38,574 nucleotides of DNA from the NCBI GenBank assembly GCA_963702535.1, contig CAVPDG010000001.1, positions 1 to 38,574 on the forward strand. Reading direction: 5' to 3'. The notes under the pieces were generated by a model. The model saw only the letters and a program-made list of their open reading frames with translations, had not been told where the DNA came from and did not search any database. Positions within the stretch are counted from its first letter, which is position 1. Every line of letters begins with the position of its first letter. Both the position numbers and the translations under genes were made by a program. Below are positions 16,969-27,192 of the stretch, piece by piece. This DNA comes from CAVPDG01 sp963702535 (GTDB lineage Bacteria > Chloroflexota > Anaerolineae > Anaerolineales > UBA4823).

Positions 16969-18922
16969 TCAACCGGCTCCTTCAATTGGGATAAGAAGCT
17001 CATCTAGAGCCAGCCAATCCGCATCCCGGTAGCTTTTGTCGTCAGCGCGCACAAAATCTGCCCCGAAACGGTTGTAGAGCAAGTGGGTATACCCTTTTGC
17101 CCGCCAGGAATTGAGGATCTCCTGCGGCTCGCCGATGGTTTGCCGGGCATGCCGCCATTGATCCAAGATCTCGTCTGGAACGCACCTGGGCAGGCAGTAA
17201 TAACTCCTCGGCTCCCATAGCATCAGCACTCGTGAGCCATCTGGCAGATCCATCACCGCCTTGGCTGCCGGGTAATACCACCCCAGGTTCCCGCTTAAAT
17301 AGTCATCGCTGGTCTCAATACTGAGCAAGACTTTCAAACCATCGCTTCTCATGAGCTCACCGAATAACGGGATGATGCTGAAAAGCAAGACCAGACTTAC
17401 CAGCGATGCAACAATGCGCTCCAGGCGTAAACCGGGCAGTCGCACGCGCGCCAGCGCCTGGTACCCTGCTCCAGCCAATACAGCAAATGCCGGGAACAAT
17501 CCAAAATAAAAGCGCGTCTGGATCAGGAAACCAGATAAACGGCTGGCGATGAGCCAGGTAATCCAACCGGCGCCGCCGATCGTCAGGGCGATGATGAGCG
17601 TCGAGCGCTCGTTTTCTTTCCGGCTTCTAAATCCGATCAGCGAAAAAGGCGCCAGTGCTACCAACAATGGGCTGATGGATGCGCTGTACCCAGGAGCTCC
17701 TTCAAAACCCACGATGGTAGCTCGGATAGGGATGAGCAAGATATCTTTCCAATCACCCCAGGGGGGCAGTTGGTAAGCATCGAGGCGAAATTGGTCCATA
17801 CTTCCCGCAGGGAAGAAGAGCGGGTAAACAGGATTCCCGGTTGCCGCTGTGTTCTTGATCAGCCAGGGGGAAAAAACCAATACTGCGGGTATCGAGAAGA
17901 TCGCCAGGTTCTTAACCAGCCGGACTATCCCCTCTTTGTGCACCAGGCATTGAACCAGTACGACGATCCCGCCAGCGATGGCTAAAATCCCCCCGGTGTA
18001 TTTGCTCCCCATTGCCAACCCGCACAGGACGCCTGCCCAGAGCAAGCTGGACACCTTCCCCTCAGCCCACCAGTGATCTAACAGGATGAGCAAGCCTGCG
18101 CCGAACAAGATCGTGAACCACTCAACATAGCCTGCCGATAGCAAGTAAGTCAGGGTGTATCCACTGATTAAGGAGGTGGCAGCCACCCAACCGGGGTTGA
18201 TGCCGAACCGGTCGACTGTGTAACCGAGCACGCCGAACAGCGCGATTACACCTGCCCACCATCCCACCAGGACAGCCGCCGTATTCCCTGCCAGTCCCAT
18301 CCCCAAGGTATAGAGCATCTCGCCCACCTGTGGCATACCCCAGAACATGATCTCAGGGATGTATCTAAATCCACCGTTGATGAGGTACAGCTTGGGTAGG
18401 GCGAGGTGGTATACCAATGCATCGAATTTAATGGGCGGCGCCAGAGCCATGCTCAAGGAGTACAGTAATAGGATGCATATACCCTGACCCTAGTGCTTTA
18501 CCGAATCGCCCACTGGCTTCCCATAGATGGGCAAAAGATTTCCAAGCGGAGAACCATAGCCATGTATCCCGCCAGAACAACAACGCCAGGATAACAACAA
18601 TGATCCAGCAGATCAGGCTGTTTACGCCGATGACCGCGCTGACGAAAAACATCCCGATGCTCATCAATCCCAAACCAGCCGCAGCCTGCAGTGCTAGCAC
18701 TGCAATCGGGCTTATTTCATTCGGATGGATTAACCGCCTTCCAATTCCCCCGGCGAGAGATACCACAAGCAGACTGGTGAAGATTTGCCCGGCTGAGATA
18801 CCTATACGCAATAGCACCACAGGAGAAAAAGGCTTGTGACCAGCATAATACAGAGAAATCACCAGCAGCAACCATGCCAGGGCGCCTACCGTAATCACCA
18901 ATCCAGATCGAGAAACCTTCAT
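16969..18922 (-). CDS. GT-C-like polytopic membrane protein (one frameshift)
   Basis: Reconstructed length about 650 residues, the longest of the island. The N-terminal third has several helices (LVITVGALAWLLLVISLYYA and so on); the catalytic-type loop APPIKFDALVYHLALPKLYL follows in the second frame with its conserved D-x-x-x-Y-H. Then GYVEWFTILFGAGLLILL, GMGSKYTG-like GLAMGSKYTGGILAIAGG, and WLIKNTAATGNPVYPLFFP, a pattern recurring in bacterial multi-spanning mannosyltransferase-like proteins. The C-terminal soluble domain includes LMLWEPRSYYCLPRC and YTHLLYNRFGADFV. The frameshift is near 18478-18486, between ALGSG and ICILLLYSLS. ATG 18922 overlaps the preceding stop by ATGA. Function inferred only. 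Confidence 0.72.
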
Positions 18923-20583
18923 GGTGTTACCTCGTAGATGGTGATCCCCTGATCATGGTAAACGCCTATTCAGGTTTGGAACAAACGCTTCTGTCCCGGC
19001 TAATTCCTGCTCAGCCTCTCCCCAAATAACCCAGCGAACACCCGCGGATACATAACGCCAGGCGCAATCCTCCCCTGGTAGAAATCGCGCACCTGCTGAA
19101 TTTTTTTCGGATAATCCATGGTTTCGATGGGATGTCCCAGGTAAACCGGCAAACCTGTCCGAGCTGCCACGAGCAGCCCCGTCGATTCCGATGACAAAAC
19201 AACATCATCTTGCCCTGCGTGGGCTCCAAGCCAATCGATCGCAGCCACTAACTCAGCGGAATCGAAAAGCGCCTGGGAATGTCGGCTGGCAGCCCAGGTA
19301 GCATTGGTAATCAGCAGCAAAGATGAGATCATCGCGAAAGCAATCAAGAAAACAGGAATAAGATCTTTGGATTTTTTCAACCGGCTTACCCGGCTCTTCT
19401 CCAGCCAGGGAAATAGGACTTGCTTCAACGCATACACGGTCAGGACGCTGAGCGGGACTGTATACCCGAGCAAAAATCGACGCTGCAGCACGGTTGGCAG
19501 GTACACCAGCACCAGTACCCCAGTTACCCAAAATACTCCTGCTGCAAGCCCAGGTAAATTATCCATCAAATCCTCGGGTTTTCCGGCTTTCAATTTCATC
19601 AGGAGATGGCTGATCCCGATGACTACGAAGGGCCAGAATAACAGGTAACCCCAAAGATAATAGACAGGCGGAGGGGATAGCGTGATATTCTGAGCGACAA
19701 AGGCTTCCCAGATCGGTCCGGACTTAAATACCCGGCTGTTATACAGAAACAACGGCGCCTGGCTCAGGGCGATCACCGCCAGGGCTCCGATCTCCCGCCA
19801 ACGAAAAACTCGCTTTTCCCAGGCAGACCCGCACCAGGCGCCGAAGATCGCTATATCGCCGATAATCGGAGAATATGGTTGGATCGTCTGAGCGCATATC
19901 CCTAAAACCATGACGCCTACCAACCACCAGGCTGATTTTCTTTTGAGATAAGCCAGGAAAGCAACCACCATCCCAAGAATCAGTGTCAGTACAGCAGCGA
20001 AATGCGGGAATGTCAGGATACTAAAGAATACATAGCCGTCTACCAGCCAGTAGTCGATAGGGGAGATGTCTCGATAGGGGATCCAACCCATCAACAACTG
20101 AACCCAACCTAAGCCAGAACCCAGAACTGCGAGTAAAAAACCGATCCGTCGCCAGCGGATTTCTTTGAAGATCATCGCGAAGAGCAGATAAATCAGCACA
20201 CATGTAGAAAACCCGAACAAGTACACGGGCGATTTGATAGGTTAAGGTCAAGCTCGCGCCGAGCAAAGCTGCCAGGTGACCGAGAGCAATATAGCCCAGC
20301 TTTACGTATGCCCCCGATGGGGCTCATGGGTAAACAAAAAGTGGTAAGCCCAGTCGCCTCTTGCGCCAAGCTGCATCGTTGCAAGATGTACCGCATAGTC
20401 CTGGCGGTCGAATATCGCACCATTAAACACAACTTCCGGTGTTTGTGCTCGATATGCCGCCAGATAGGGGATAGACGAGAGAAATAAGACCAATGCCGAG
20501 ACGCAGCAGACCCACAGCCATTCTAGAGCTCGGCTAGAAGGTCTTGGATAGGGGTCGTGTCCAGAGCTAGCGGGAGAAGACAT
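18919..20583 (-). CDS. GT-C-like polytopic membrane protein (about four frameshifts)
   Basis: Starts at ATG 20583 (MSSPASSGHDPYPRP), inside the end of the preceding gene. An anchor helix is followed by the loop FDRQDYAVHLATMQLGARGD and FLFTHEPHRG, with an Asp-Tyr-His pattern in the GT-C position, then GYIALGHLAALLGASLTLTY. Central helices are intact (19000-20226). The C-terminus reads AGTEAFVPNLNRRL and HDQGITIYEVTP, ending TGA 18919, which overlaps the next ATG. Indels lie in the run of C at 20311-20315 (restoring HRGAYVKLGY), near 20222, near 19012 and near 18962. The last two are placed by eye and are the least certain. Function unknown beyond the GT-C-like topology. Confidence 0.65.
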
Positions 20584-22080
20584 AAATCGTGATCTCCCCC
20601 CAATCTTCGGGCCTATCCAGGTGAAAATTCTTTTCCAGCCATTCCAGGTGCGGATGGGTGGGAGACCCCATATGCACGGTATTCCTCGATCTCTTTCTTG
20701 AATATTACAAACCAAACTTTTTTTGCACCACTTACACCATCTTCAGGATCTGTACGGGCGAGCAGACCCAAGGCTTTTTGAGTTGGCAAAGCCAGCGTAT
20801 CCGATCCGCTCCCCGGGATATCCTGGATATACTCCTGGGGAAGCGTCCGGTCATAATAATGCGCCGGAAACATGGTCAATTTGTTGGAGTGTAGAATGAC
20901 ATCCTGTGGAGTGATTGAGTTTCGCAGGTATTTCGTCATCTCGGCGTACCGACCGTATGGAAATCCATCATAATCAATGTGCTGGTAATAACCCAGCGCA
21001 AATCCGATGATCAATAAGAGTACAAATAATCCCTGTACCAGGTGCGGTTTCTTCGTTTCGGTCATCACCCAGGCGAGCCATACCAGGAACATCGCCCCTG
21101 AGGTGATCAATCCCCGCTCGATATACACCGGCTGCCATTGAGAGAAGACAAAAAGCAGAAATACAGGCGCGAAAACCAGATAACTCAGCCATATCCCCGT
21201 AGCAGCCTCAGGTAGCTTGTGACGATAGGCTTTAATCGTCTGCCATGCGGCGAATATCACGAGAAACAAAGCGATAAACAAGCCAACCGGCAGCCAGGCG
21301 GCGGGCAAGGGCAGGTTTGTTGTAAAGCTGATTAACGTGGTCGCCAGGCGTGCAAAACCGGGGCTGGTCGTCCAGTAGCTCTGCCGCACTTTTTCGAACT
21401 GAGAGGGCAATTGCAACAGCCAGGGCAAATACAATCACAACCGCGACCAGACATGAGATGACCACATTTCGTACAGCCCGCCAATTCTTGTAGAAAATGG
21501 GCGTCAACGCCAGGGGCAATGTGTAGAATACTGCCAGGTTATGCGTATACTGAGCCAGGGCTATCGATATGGAGAATAACCCCCACCAATACCAACCCCC
21601 TTTTCTCATTCCGAGCCAGAGAGCCAAAGTAGCCGTTGCCAATAGCAGAACCAGCAACGCGTACATCCTGATCTCCTGAGCGTAATGGATCTGGAAGGGA
21701 GAAAGAGCCATTAAGAGCGCCGCCGCCAGCGCCATTCGCTCCCCTGCCAACGCTCGGGAGAAGAGATAGATCACAAGGATGGCGCATACACCCAATAATA
21801 CAGATAGCATCCGTATAGCAGTCAGGGATTGGCTAAAAAGCGACATCCAGGCATTGAGCAAGCCATAATACGCCAAAGGATGTACATCTGCCGCTGAGCC
21901 GCCGACCTGGGTGAGGGTTCCCGCCAGCATGGCTTGCATCCCCTTTTCGGCAAATAAGACAGCAAAGGCTTCATCATACCAGATCGGACGGGTAGAAATG
22001 GCAACCAGCCGTAGCCCAACTGCCGCGATCAAGATGAGAAGCAGAGCCAGTCGATTGAAGTTCTTGGGCATTTTGCTCAT
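20567..22080 (-). CDS. GT39/PMT-like glycosyltransferase (two frameshifts)
   Basis: The clearest PMT_2/GT39-type member. After the anchor (LALLLILIAAVGLRLVAIS) comes the catalytic loop RPIWYDEAFAVLFAEKG, with the Asp-Glu pair of the family, then DVHPLAYYGLLNAWMSLF, the conserved H-P segment. Further marks are ALLMALSPFQIHYAQEIRMY, a stretch shared by ArnT/PMT-like bacterial enzymes. The C-terminal half (SQWQPVYIERGLITSGAMFL and on) ends HLDRPEDWGEITIYVFSR at the TAG opposite 20567. Indels near 21430 (before YLPWLLQLP) and 20650 (before HLEWLEKNF). Such enzymes move sugars from polyprenyl-phosphate donors; the acceptor is not known. ATG 22080 or 22071 may be the start. Confidence 0.78.
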
Positions 22081-22118
22081 TCGGGGACGCAAAGTTGAGC
22101 TCACATCCTGAGAACCTG

Positions 22119-23360
22119 CTATTCGTTGCTCCCCCTGTCCCCTAAGAGAAACCGCGGTGGTCTGATCGCCCACCAACGCACCCACCATAATCCAACCAGT
22201 GAAAAGAATGGCAGGGGTAGGTACATCACGGGCTGCTCCAGGTTGCCTTGTACCGTGGTCAGGAATAGCACCCACAGCCCTATCCCCAGCGCAGCCAGAG
22301 AAAGCCACATAAAGAACTGACCCGCTATTCGCCAGCGCTCTTCCCAAATAGCGAAGATGTAAAAAAGTACCGGTAACAACATGACATAATTGGTCGTCGC
22401 CGTCCTGAGCACAACCATATTCGTGATCACCAGGGTCATCAAGGCTGTCCAGATAAAATGGCGTGTGTCTTTTCGCCAGCTAATCACCCATTCAACCAGT
22501 AAATAGCCTAAGAAAACCACATGCAAGAAGGTATTCACCTGTCGGCTCAGACCAGGCATCGCATTGGCGATGATTGAGAGCGGCGAGCCAATATTCGTGT
22601 AGCTTGGATAGTCCAGCACTTGCCTGAGCATCTGCGCCAGCCAGTCAGGCATCAGAGCCAGCGTTACACCCATCTGGATCACGATCCCGGATAGGACCCC
22701 CCACCACAGTTCCCAACGCCTTACGGATAAAGCCCATAACAGTACATAGGGGATGATCAGGAAGCTCATCTGCGGCTTGGCGATGGATAGAGATAGGATC
22801 AATCCAGCCACAAAATCCTGCTTTTGCTTAATGAGCAAAAGTGAGAGCGCGATCAATAAAGCATTGATCGCAGCAAACTGACCAATGATAACGGTGCGCA
22901 GGGCGTGATACCACAACAAAGAGAAGAGCAAGAGGACGGCAGCCTTCCAAAGCGGCACCTTCCAATCCGCAAGGCGCATTCCAACAATTGCTAATCCAAT
23001 CAGACTGAGCTCGAGAGCAGTCATCCATAACGCCCGCGCCAGGGGATAATCCAGCAAGCCGAATAATCCGAAGAAAAGCATCGAGGGGAGAGGATAAACG
23101 AAATGGTTTTTATCCTCGCCCTTGGCAGGATCTGCCAGATGCCCATAGATCTTCTCCTGCGTATCCCTGCTGACTTCTTCATCGTAGGGACTGATCCCCT
23201 GCACCAGCCAGTACCGTGCGCCATTCCAGCGCGCCAGGAAATCGTTACCGCCAGGATACAACTCTGAAAAACGATAATTTGCAAAGGTCAAACCTGCAAT
23301 AACGAGGCTTATCAAGAGCAGGATCAACACAATCCCCAAGGCGGATCTCAGGTTTTCCAA
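22119..23360 (-). CDS. GT87-like polytopic glycosyltransferase (DUF2029 type)
   Basis: Intact 413-residue membrane protein resembling GT87 polyprenol-phosphate-mannose-dependent mannosyltransferases. Anchor LGIVLILLLISLVIAGLTFA is followed by the catalytic-type loop PGGNDFLARWNGARYWLVQG and ISPYDEEVSRD, where the Asp after Asn is the candidate base. FVYPLPSMLFFGLFGLL and LSIAKPQMSFLIIPYVLLWA are family-typical (K-P-Q after a helix). About ten helices in total; ends with a short basic tail (RPPRFLLGDRGSNE). Seventeen bases separate it from the upstream gene and 38 from the downstream one, so it is co-transcribed. Acceptor unknown. Confidence 0.82.
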   Translation of the reverse strand: MENLRSALGIVLILLLISLVIAGLTFANYRFSELYPGGNDFLARWNGARYWLVQGISPYDEEVSRDTQEKIYGHLADPAKGEDKNHFVYPLPSMLFFGLFGLLDYPLARALWMTALELSLIGLAIVGMRLADWKVPLWKAAVLLLFSLLWYHALRTVIIGQFAAINALLIALSLLLIKQKQDFVAGLILSLSIAKPQMSFLIIPYVLLWALSVRRWELWWGVLSGIVIQMGVTLALMPDWLAQMLRQVLDYPSYTNIGSPLSIIANAMPGLSRQVNTFLHVVFLGYLLVEWVISWRKDTRHFIWTALMTLVITNMVVLRTATTNYVMLLPVLFYIFAIWEERWRIAGQFFMWLSLAALGIGLWVLFLTTVQGNLEQPVMYLPLPFFSLVGLWWVRWWAIRPPRFLLGDRGSNE

Positions 23361-23376
23361 AAGGATGCTCCAAATA

Positions 23377-24563
23377 CTAATTTTTCATTGCAACGATGCG
23401 CTTGCCAAATACTTGTTGGTACCACAGCCAGGCAAGCAAGAACATCACCAGGGTTCTTATGGGGATGGTCAGCAATAAACCCCACGGATACCCGCGTGAA
23501 AGCAGTACCGGCCACTCTAGCAGATTGACCAGGATCAAAATAAAGCTCATCAAGATGGCGTGCCTTTCATCCAGCGTCAGAAGGATGAACGGTATGAGGT
23601 AGAGCACCCATTGCGGGCTCCAGCCAGGCGACCAGATCAGGAAAATGCACCAGGTCAATCCGGTAAAGGCGATAAAACGCACAGGCTCATCCAGCCTGGC
23701 GCGATAGAAGAGCCAGGCGCCTGCCAGGAGAAAAACGGTCAAGGTGATGAGCGGGGATATTCGCGCAGGATTACCCTGCAAATTAAACGCCTGGCCAGCA
23801 TCCAGCCTCTCACGCAATGGACCAAAATTACCCGTATTATAGTTGCCGTCAAGCAAAGCCCACACCGTCTCCCACGAGCCTTTATTGAGCTGAGATCCCA
23901 GGGAGGCAGCCGTATTTCTGGAGAGATCAAATAAAGTCCGAGATACACGAAGGCGGATATTCCAATCGCGATCAGGGTAATCTTCAACGCTCGCTTCACC
24001 TCTCTGAAGCGCCACACAGCGGGAATGACAAGCAAAGGAAAGAATTTGACCAGGATACCGGCAGCCAACGCACAGCCAGCCAGGGAATCGCGACCTTTTA
24101 CGACGAAATAGATCCCCAGCAATGTGAAGAGGACAGCAAGCGGATCGAAGTACCACCAACCGTAAGACAGCCCAAGCGTAATCAACGTGTACAAGAAGAT
24201 ACGCCAGACTGCAGCCATCCCCTGGTAAATCTCCCCACATAGCTTGATGAACACATAAATCGTCACCGCCTGAGCAATGGAGAGGATGATTACCAGCATA
24301 TAAAAGTAGGTATGCTCGCGTACCCCTGCCAGCGAATAAAGTAAGGAAGAGAGGAAGGGAAATACCGGCGGGAATTCGACCCAGTAATCTATGAAAGGCA
24401 AACCCATTTGCGCCAGGTTGTAAAAATGCCTGAGATCGCCAAACCCTAATAAGCCATCCAACGGGAAGGTAATTACCATCATCAACCGGACGGCAAAAAA
24501 TAGCAGGGGAATAAACCATGCATACTGGAACATTGTCGGGGTGGATGGTTCCCTTGTCATCAT
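23377..24563 (-). CDS. GT87-like polytopic membrane protein (one frameshift)
   Basis: Begins MMTREPSTPTMFQYAWFIPL. The first loop reads FGDLRHFYNLAQMGLPFIDY followed by WVEFPPVFPFLSSLLYSL; the acidic residue and aromatic-W-V-E-x-P-P pattern recur in GT87/DUF2029 enzymes. GILVKFFPLLVIPAVWRFRE carries the K-x-x-P seen in the same family. The second half (FGPLRERLDAGQAFNLQGNP, then WSPGWSPQWVLYLIPFILLT) is in another frame; the join lies near 23885-23895, before KGSWETVWALLDGNYN. Reconstructed size about 395 residues. It starts 13 bp after the epimerase gene. Likely a mannosyltransferase-like enzyme, by family only. Confidence 0.75.
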
Positions 24564-24575
24564 ACGCCGCGAGAC

Positions 24576-25667
24576 TTAATCGTTCGTTTGCTGTTGGGTT
24601 GTCCGTAAAATATCCCGCAGGATTTCGTCCAACGTGTAGCGTGGCGACCACCCCGTGTAAGCATGGATCTTGGAATTATCCGGTACCCGTTTGCGCATGT
24701 CTTCAAAACCAACTGCATATGCTTTGTCATACGGGATAAATCGGATAGGGTCGCTTCCGCCCAATACCGCGTTACTCTCTTCTGTGCCGCGTACAAGCTG
24801 GACGATCTTGTTTGCCAGGTCGACGATGCGCACTTCTTCGGTTGAGCCGACATTGAACACCTTCCCAACCGCTTCCGAGCAGCCCGCCAGCGCTAAAATG
24901 GCTTCGACTGCATCCTCAACATGCAAGAAGCAGCGCGTTTGCATCCCATCTCCGTACACGGTGATTGCTTCACCGTGCAGCGCTTGTTGGACAAACCGGG
25001 GGATCACCATGCCATATTGACCTGTCTGCCGCGGTCCGACGGTATTGAATAGGCGAAATATCACTACCGGCAGGTCCTTCTCTCGGTGATAAGCCAAAGC
25101 CAGGAACTCATCTACCATTTTTGATGCCGCGTATGCCCAACGGCTCCGGCTGGTAGGTCCGAGGACAATATCATCTTCTTCACTGAATGGAGATTGGTTC
25201 CCTTTCCCGTAGACCTCGGACGTCGAAGCAATCAGTACCTTGGCGCGATAACGCAAGGCTGCCTTCAGGACGGCTTCTGTGCCCATCACGTTGGTTTCAA
25301 TGGTATGCACCGGTTTGTCCACGATCAGCATGACACCCACCGCAGCCGCCAGGTGAAAAACAATATCACACTCACTTGCCAGCCGGTCCAGGACCAATGG
25401 ATTGGTAATAGAGTCGATCGCAAAGCGAAAGCGTGGATGATCGATCAGCGGGCGGATATTCTCAAACTTGCCCGTGGATAGGTCATCGATCACGGTCACC
25501 TGGTGCCCACGCTCTAATAGCGTCTCAGCCAGGTGAGAGCCGATAAATCCAGCTCCGCCTGTGATCAGCGCCCGGTACAACCCTGGCTTGGTTTCCATCT
25601 CATCGGTCGGGCTCATGACTGCTCCAGGTGTTTCGGCGAACAGATATTTATTACCTGTATCTTTCAT
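24576..25667 (-). CDS. NAD-dependent epimerase/dehydratase (extended SDR, NDP-sugar)
   Basis: Soluble enzyme acting on nucleotide sugars, the only non-membrane enzyme of the island. Rossmann motif ALITGGAGFIGSHLAETLLE (GxxGxxG at 37-43), cofactor-adjacent VIDDLSTGKFENI, the catalytic set SxS in LIASTSEVYGKGN and Tyr179-x3-Lys183 in WAYAASKMVDEFL, then VIFRLFNTVGPRQTGQYGMV and VYGDGMQTRCFLHVEDAVEA. This pattern fits UDP-glucose 4-epimerase, UDP-xylose synthase and similar enzymes; the GPRQTGQYGMVIPRF stretch is common in bacterial UDP-glucuronate decarboxylase-like proteins. The exact product cannot be fixed. The first ATG overlaps the preceding stop by ATGA and gives ~22 extra N-terminal residues; later Met18 or Met24 are alternatives. 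Confidence 0.88.
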   Translation of the reverse strand: MKDTGNKYLFAETPGAVMSPTDEMETKPGLYRALITGGAGFIGSHLAETLLERGHQVTVIDDLSTGKFENIRPLIDHPRFRFAIDSITNPLVLDRLASECDIVFHLAAAVGVMLIVDKPVHTIETNVMGTEAVLKAALRYRAKVLIASTSEVYGKGNQSPFSEEDDIVLGPTSRSRWAYAASKMVDEFLALAYHREKDLPVVIFRLFNTVGPRQTGQYGMVIPRFVQQALHGEAITVYGDGMQTRCFLHVEDAVEAILALAGCSEAVGKVFNVGSTEEVRIVDLANKIVQLVRGTEESNAVLGGSDPIRFIPYDKAYAVGFEDMRKRVPDNSKIHAYTGWSPRYTLDEILRDILRTTQQQTND

Positions 25668-27136
25668 TCCCGCTCGTACAGGACAGAGATTGTGTCCCGA
25701 TAGATCGCAACCCAGTCAGGACTCAACATAAGCGTCCGGTCAAGCATCGACTGGGACTTTATCAGAATCAGGTTGACTCCATACTCATTGAGAGTATCTT
25801 GCCAACCATCTTCTACGCGGACCACCTTCAACCATTGATTGACGATCTCATCATTATACAAATCGGTACGCCCATCCACAAAAACCGGGTAATCCGGGGA
25901 GCTCCAGAGCAGATAGCCGCCCCAATTATAGGAGTTGAACAGCCGTCCCTCCGGCTGGTATTTATGGAGATATTCAACTGCGCCGAGAGGTAGATAGGCT
26001 TTGAATGCATCGGTATTGGTTTTTTCCGGGTATATCAAGGCAACCTTGAAGAGTACCGCCACGGCGAGCAGGACGAGAATAAGCACGTTCAACCGGGTGG
26101 TACGCTTACCTGGGTTTGCCCCTCCAGCCAAACGGATCCCCAGCATATTCGCGGCGCTGTCTAAGGCAGGAGCTGCATGACGGGTCAGGACCATCGGGGC
26201 GACAATCGAGAACAAGGCTACATTGCGACCTGCCAACAACCCCATGTAGAAGAACAATCCGACGAGTGCAAAGTCGATGAAAGCCAATCTTTGCCGCGAA
26301 GCGCCAACTGCACCAAACGTCAGGAGCATCAACCAGGCGAACGGTTGCACCGCGATCGAGTGGAACTCAGGGGTCTGCCATTCCTGGATATAATCCCGCA
26401 GCACGCCTATGCTGACTGTCTTGAATGGGTACATCAGCATGGTAGGTCCATAAGGGTTGACACATACCGCAAGCAGCATCAGTAAGCCCGCCCAAAACAA
26501 GGGGGTCAAAAAGGCGCGGATACCAAAGGGGCGTTGCTTCTTGAACAATATCTCCCACACGATCGCTCCAAGCTCTGAGAGCCAGTATAACCCCCAAATG
26601 AGAAATCCCACCAGAAATCCTCCGTGACTGTTGACCCATAAAATCATCAGCACGGGGAGCCAGTAGACGATTTTCCCGCTCTCGGCGTCCCCACGCCAGC
26701 GATATTTCTCCAGGAGCCAGAGGGTGATCGCAGCCAGCAAAAACGTTACCAGGTAAGGTCTTGCAGCCCAATACACGCCTGCCGCGGCTGCAGCCAGGAC
26801 CACAGTAAACGCTTTCAGGAAAGCTCCCCCGCTCAGGGTTTGCCAGACGAAAACAAAGGTCAGCGTCACCATGAATGCAGTCCACAAGTTCAACCCCCCG
26901 GGTCCTGCCACGCGGTAGATCAAAAACATCGGCGCTTCAGCCAACCAGCCAGGATACTCCCATGCCTCGCCAGCCCGGGTGTAGGAAAATTCGTCCACAC
27001 GGGGCACATGCCGCTGTTCGACGATCCATTGACCGGCTCGCAAATGCCACCATGTATCGGTATCCACCGAGATGCGCGCAGCCATGGCAAATACCGCTAG
27101 AAATGTAATCCAGGTCACCAGGCGTTGTGTGCTCAA
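25664..27136 (-). CDS. Polytopic membrane protein of GT-C-like type, intact
   Basis: 490 residues with about a dozen helices. After the first helix comes ISVDTDTWWHLRAGQWIVEQ, with Asp-x-Asp followed by WWH; this D-x-W-W-H-L pattern recurs in many uncharacterised bacterial membrane proteins. SYTRAGEAWEYPGWLAEAPM is a second conserved loop. The C-terminal soluble part includes EGRLFNSYNWGGYLLW and VFVDGRTDLYNDEIVNQW, a segment shared across this uncharacterised group, and ends with ISVLYERE. No enzyme activity is established; the position of the acidic pair and the island context suggest a lipid-linked sugar transferase. Stop overlaps the epimerase start by ATGA. Undisturbed reading frame. Confidence 0.75.
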   Translation of the reverse strand: MSTQRLVTWITFLAVFAMAARISVDTDTWWHLRAGQWIVEQRHVPRVDEFSYTRAGEAWEYPGWLAEAPMFLIYRVAGPGGLNLWTAFMVTLTFVFVWQTLSGGAFLKAFTVVLAAAAAGVYWAARPYLVTFLLAAITLWLLEKYRWRGDAESGKIVYWLPVLMILWVNSHGGFLVGFLIWGLYWLSELGAIVWEILFKKQRPFGIRAFLTPLFWAGLLMLLAVCVNPYGPTMLMYPFKTVSIGVLRDYIQEWQTPEFHSIAVQPFAWLMLLTFGAVGASRQRLAFIDFALVGLFFYMGLLAGRNVALFSIVAPMVLTRHAAPALDSAANMLGIRLAGGANPGKRTTRLNVLILVLLAVAVLFKVALIYPEKTNTDAFKAYLPLGAVEYLHKYQPEGRLFNSYNWGGYLLWSSPDYPVFVDGRTDLYNDEIVNQWLKVVRVEDGWQDTLNEYGVNLILIKSQSMLDRTLMLSPDWVAIYRDTISVLYERE

Positions 27137-27192
27137 ATGCTTTCTCCGCAGAAGAAACCGTCAGGAAGGTGAGAATCACGGTGTCATAGTGA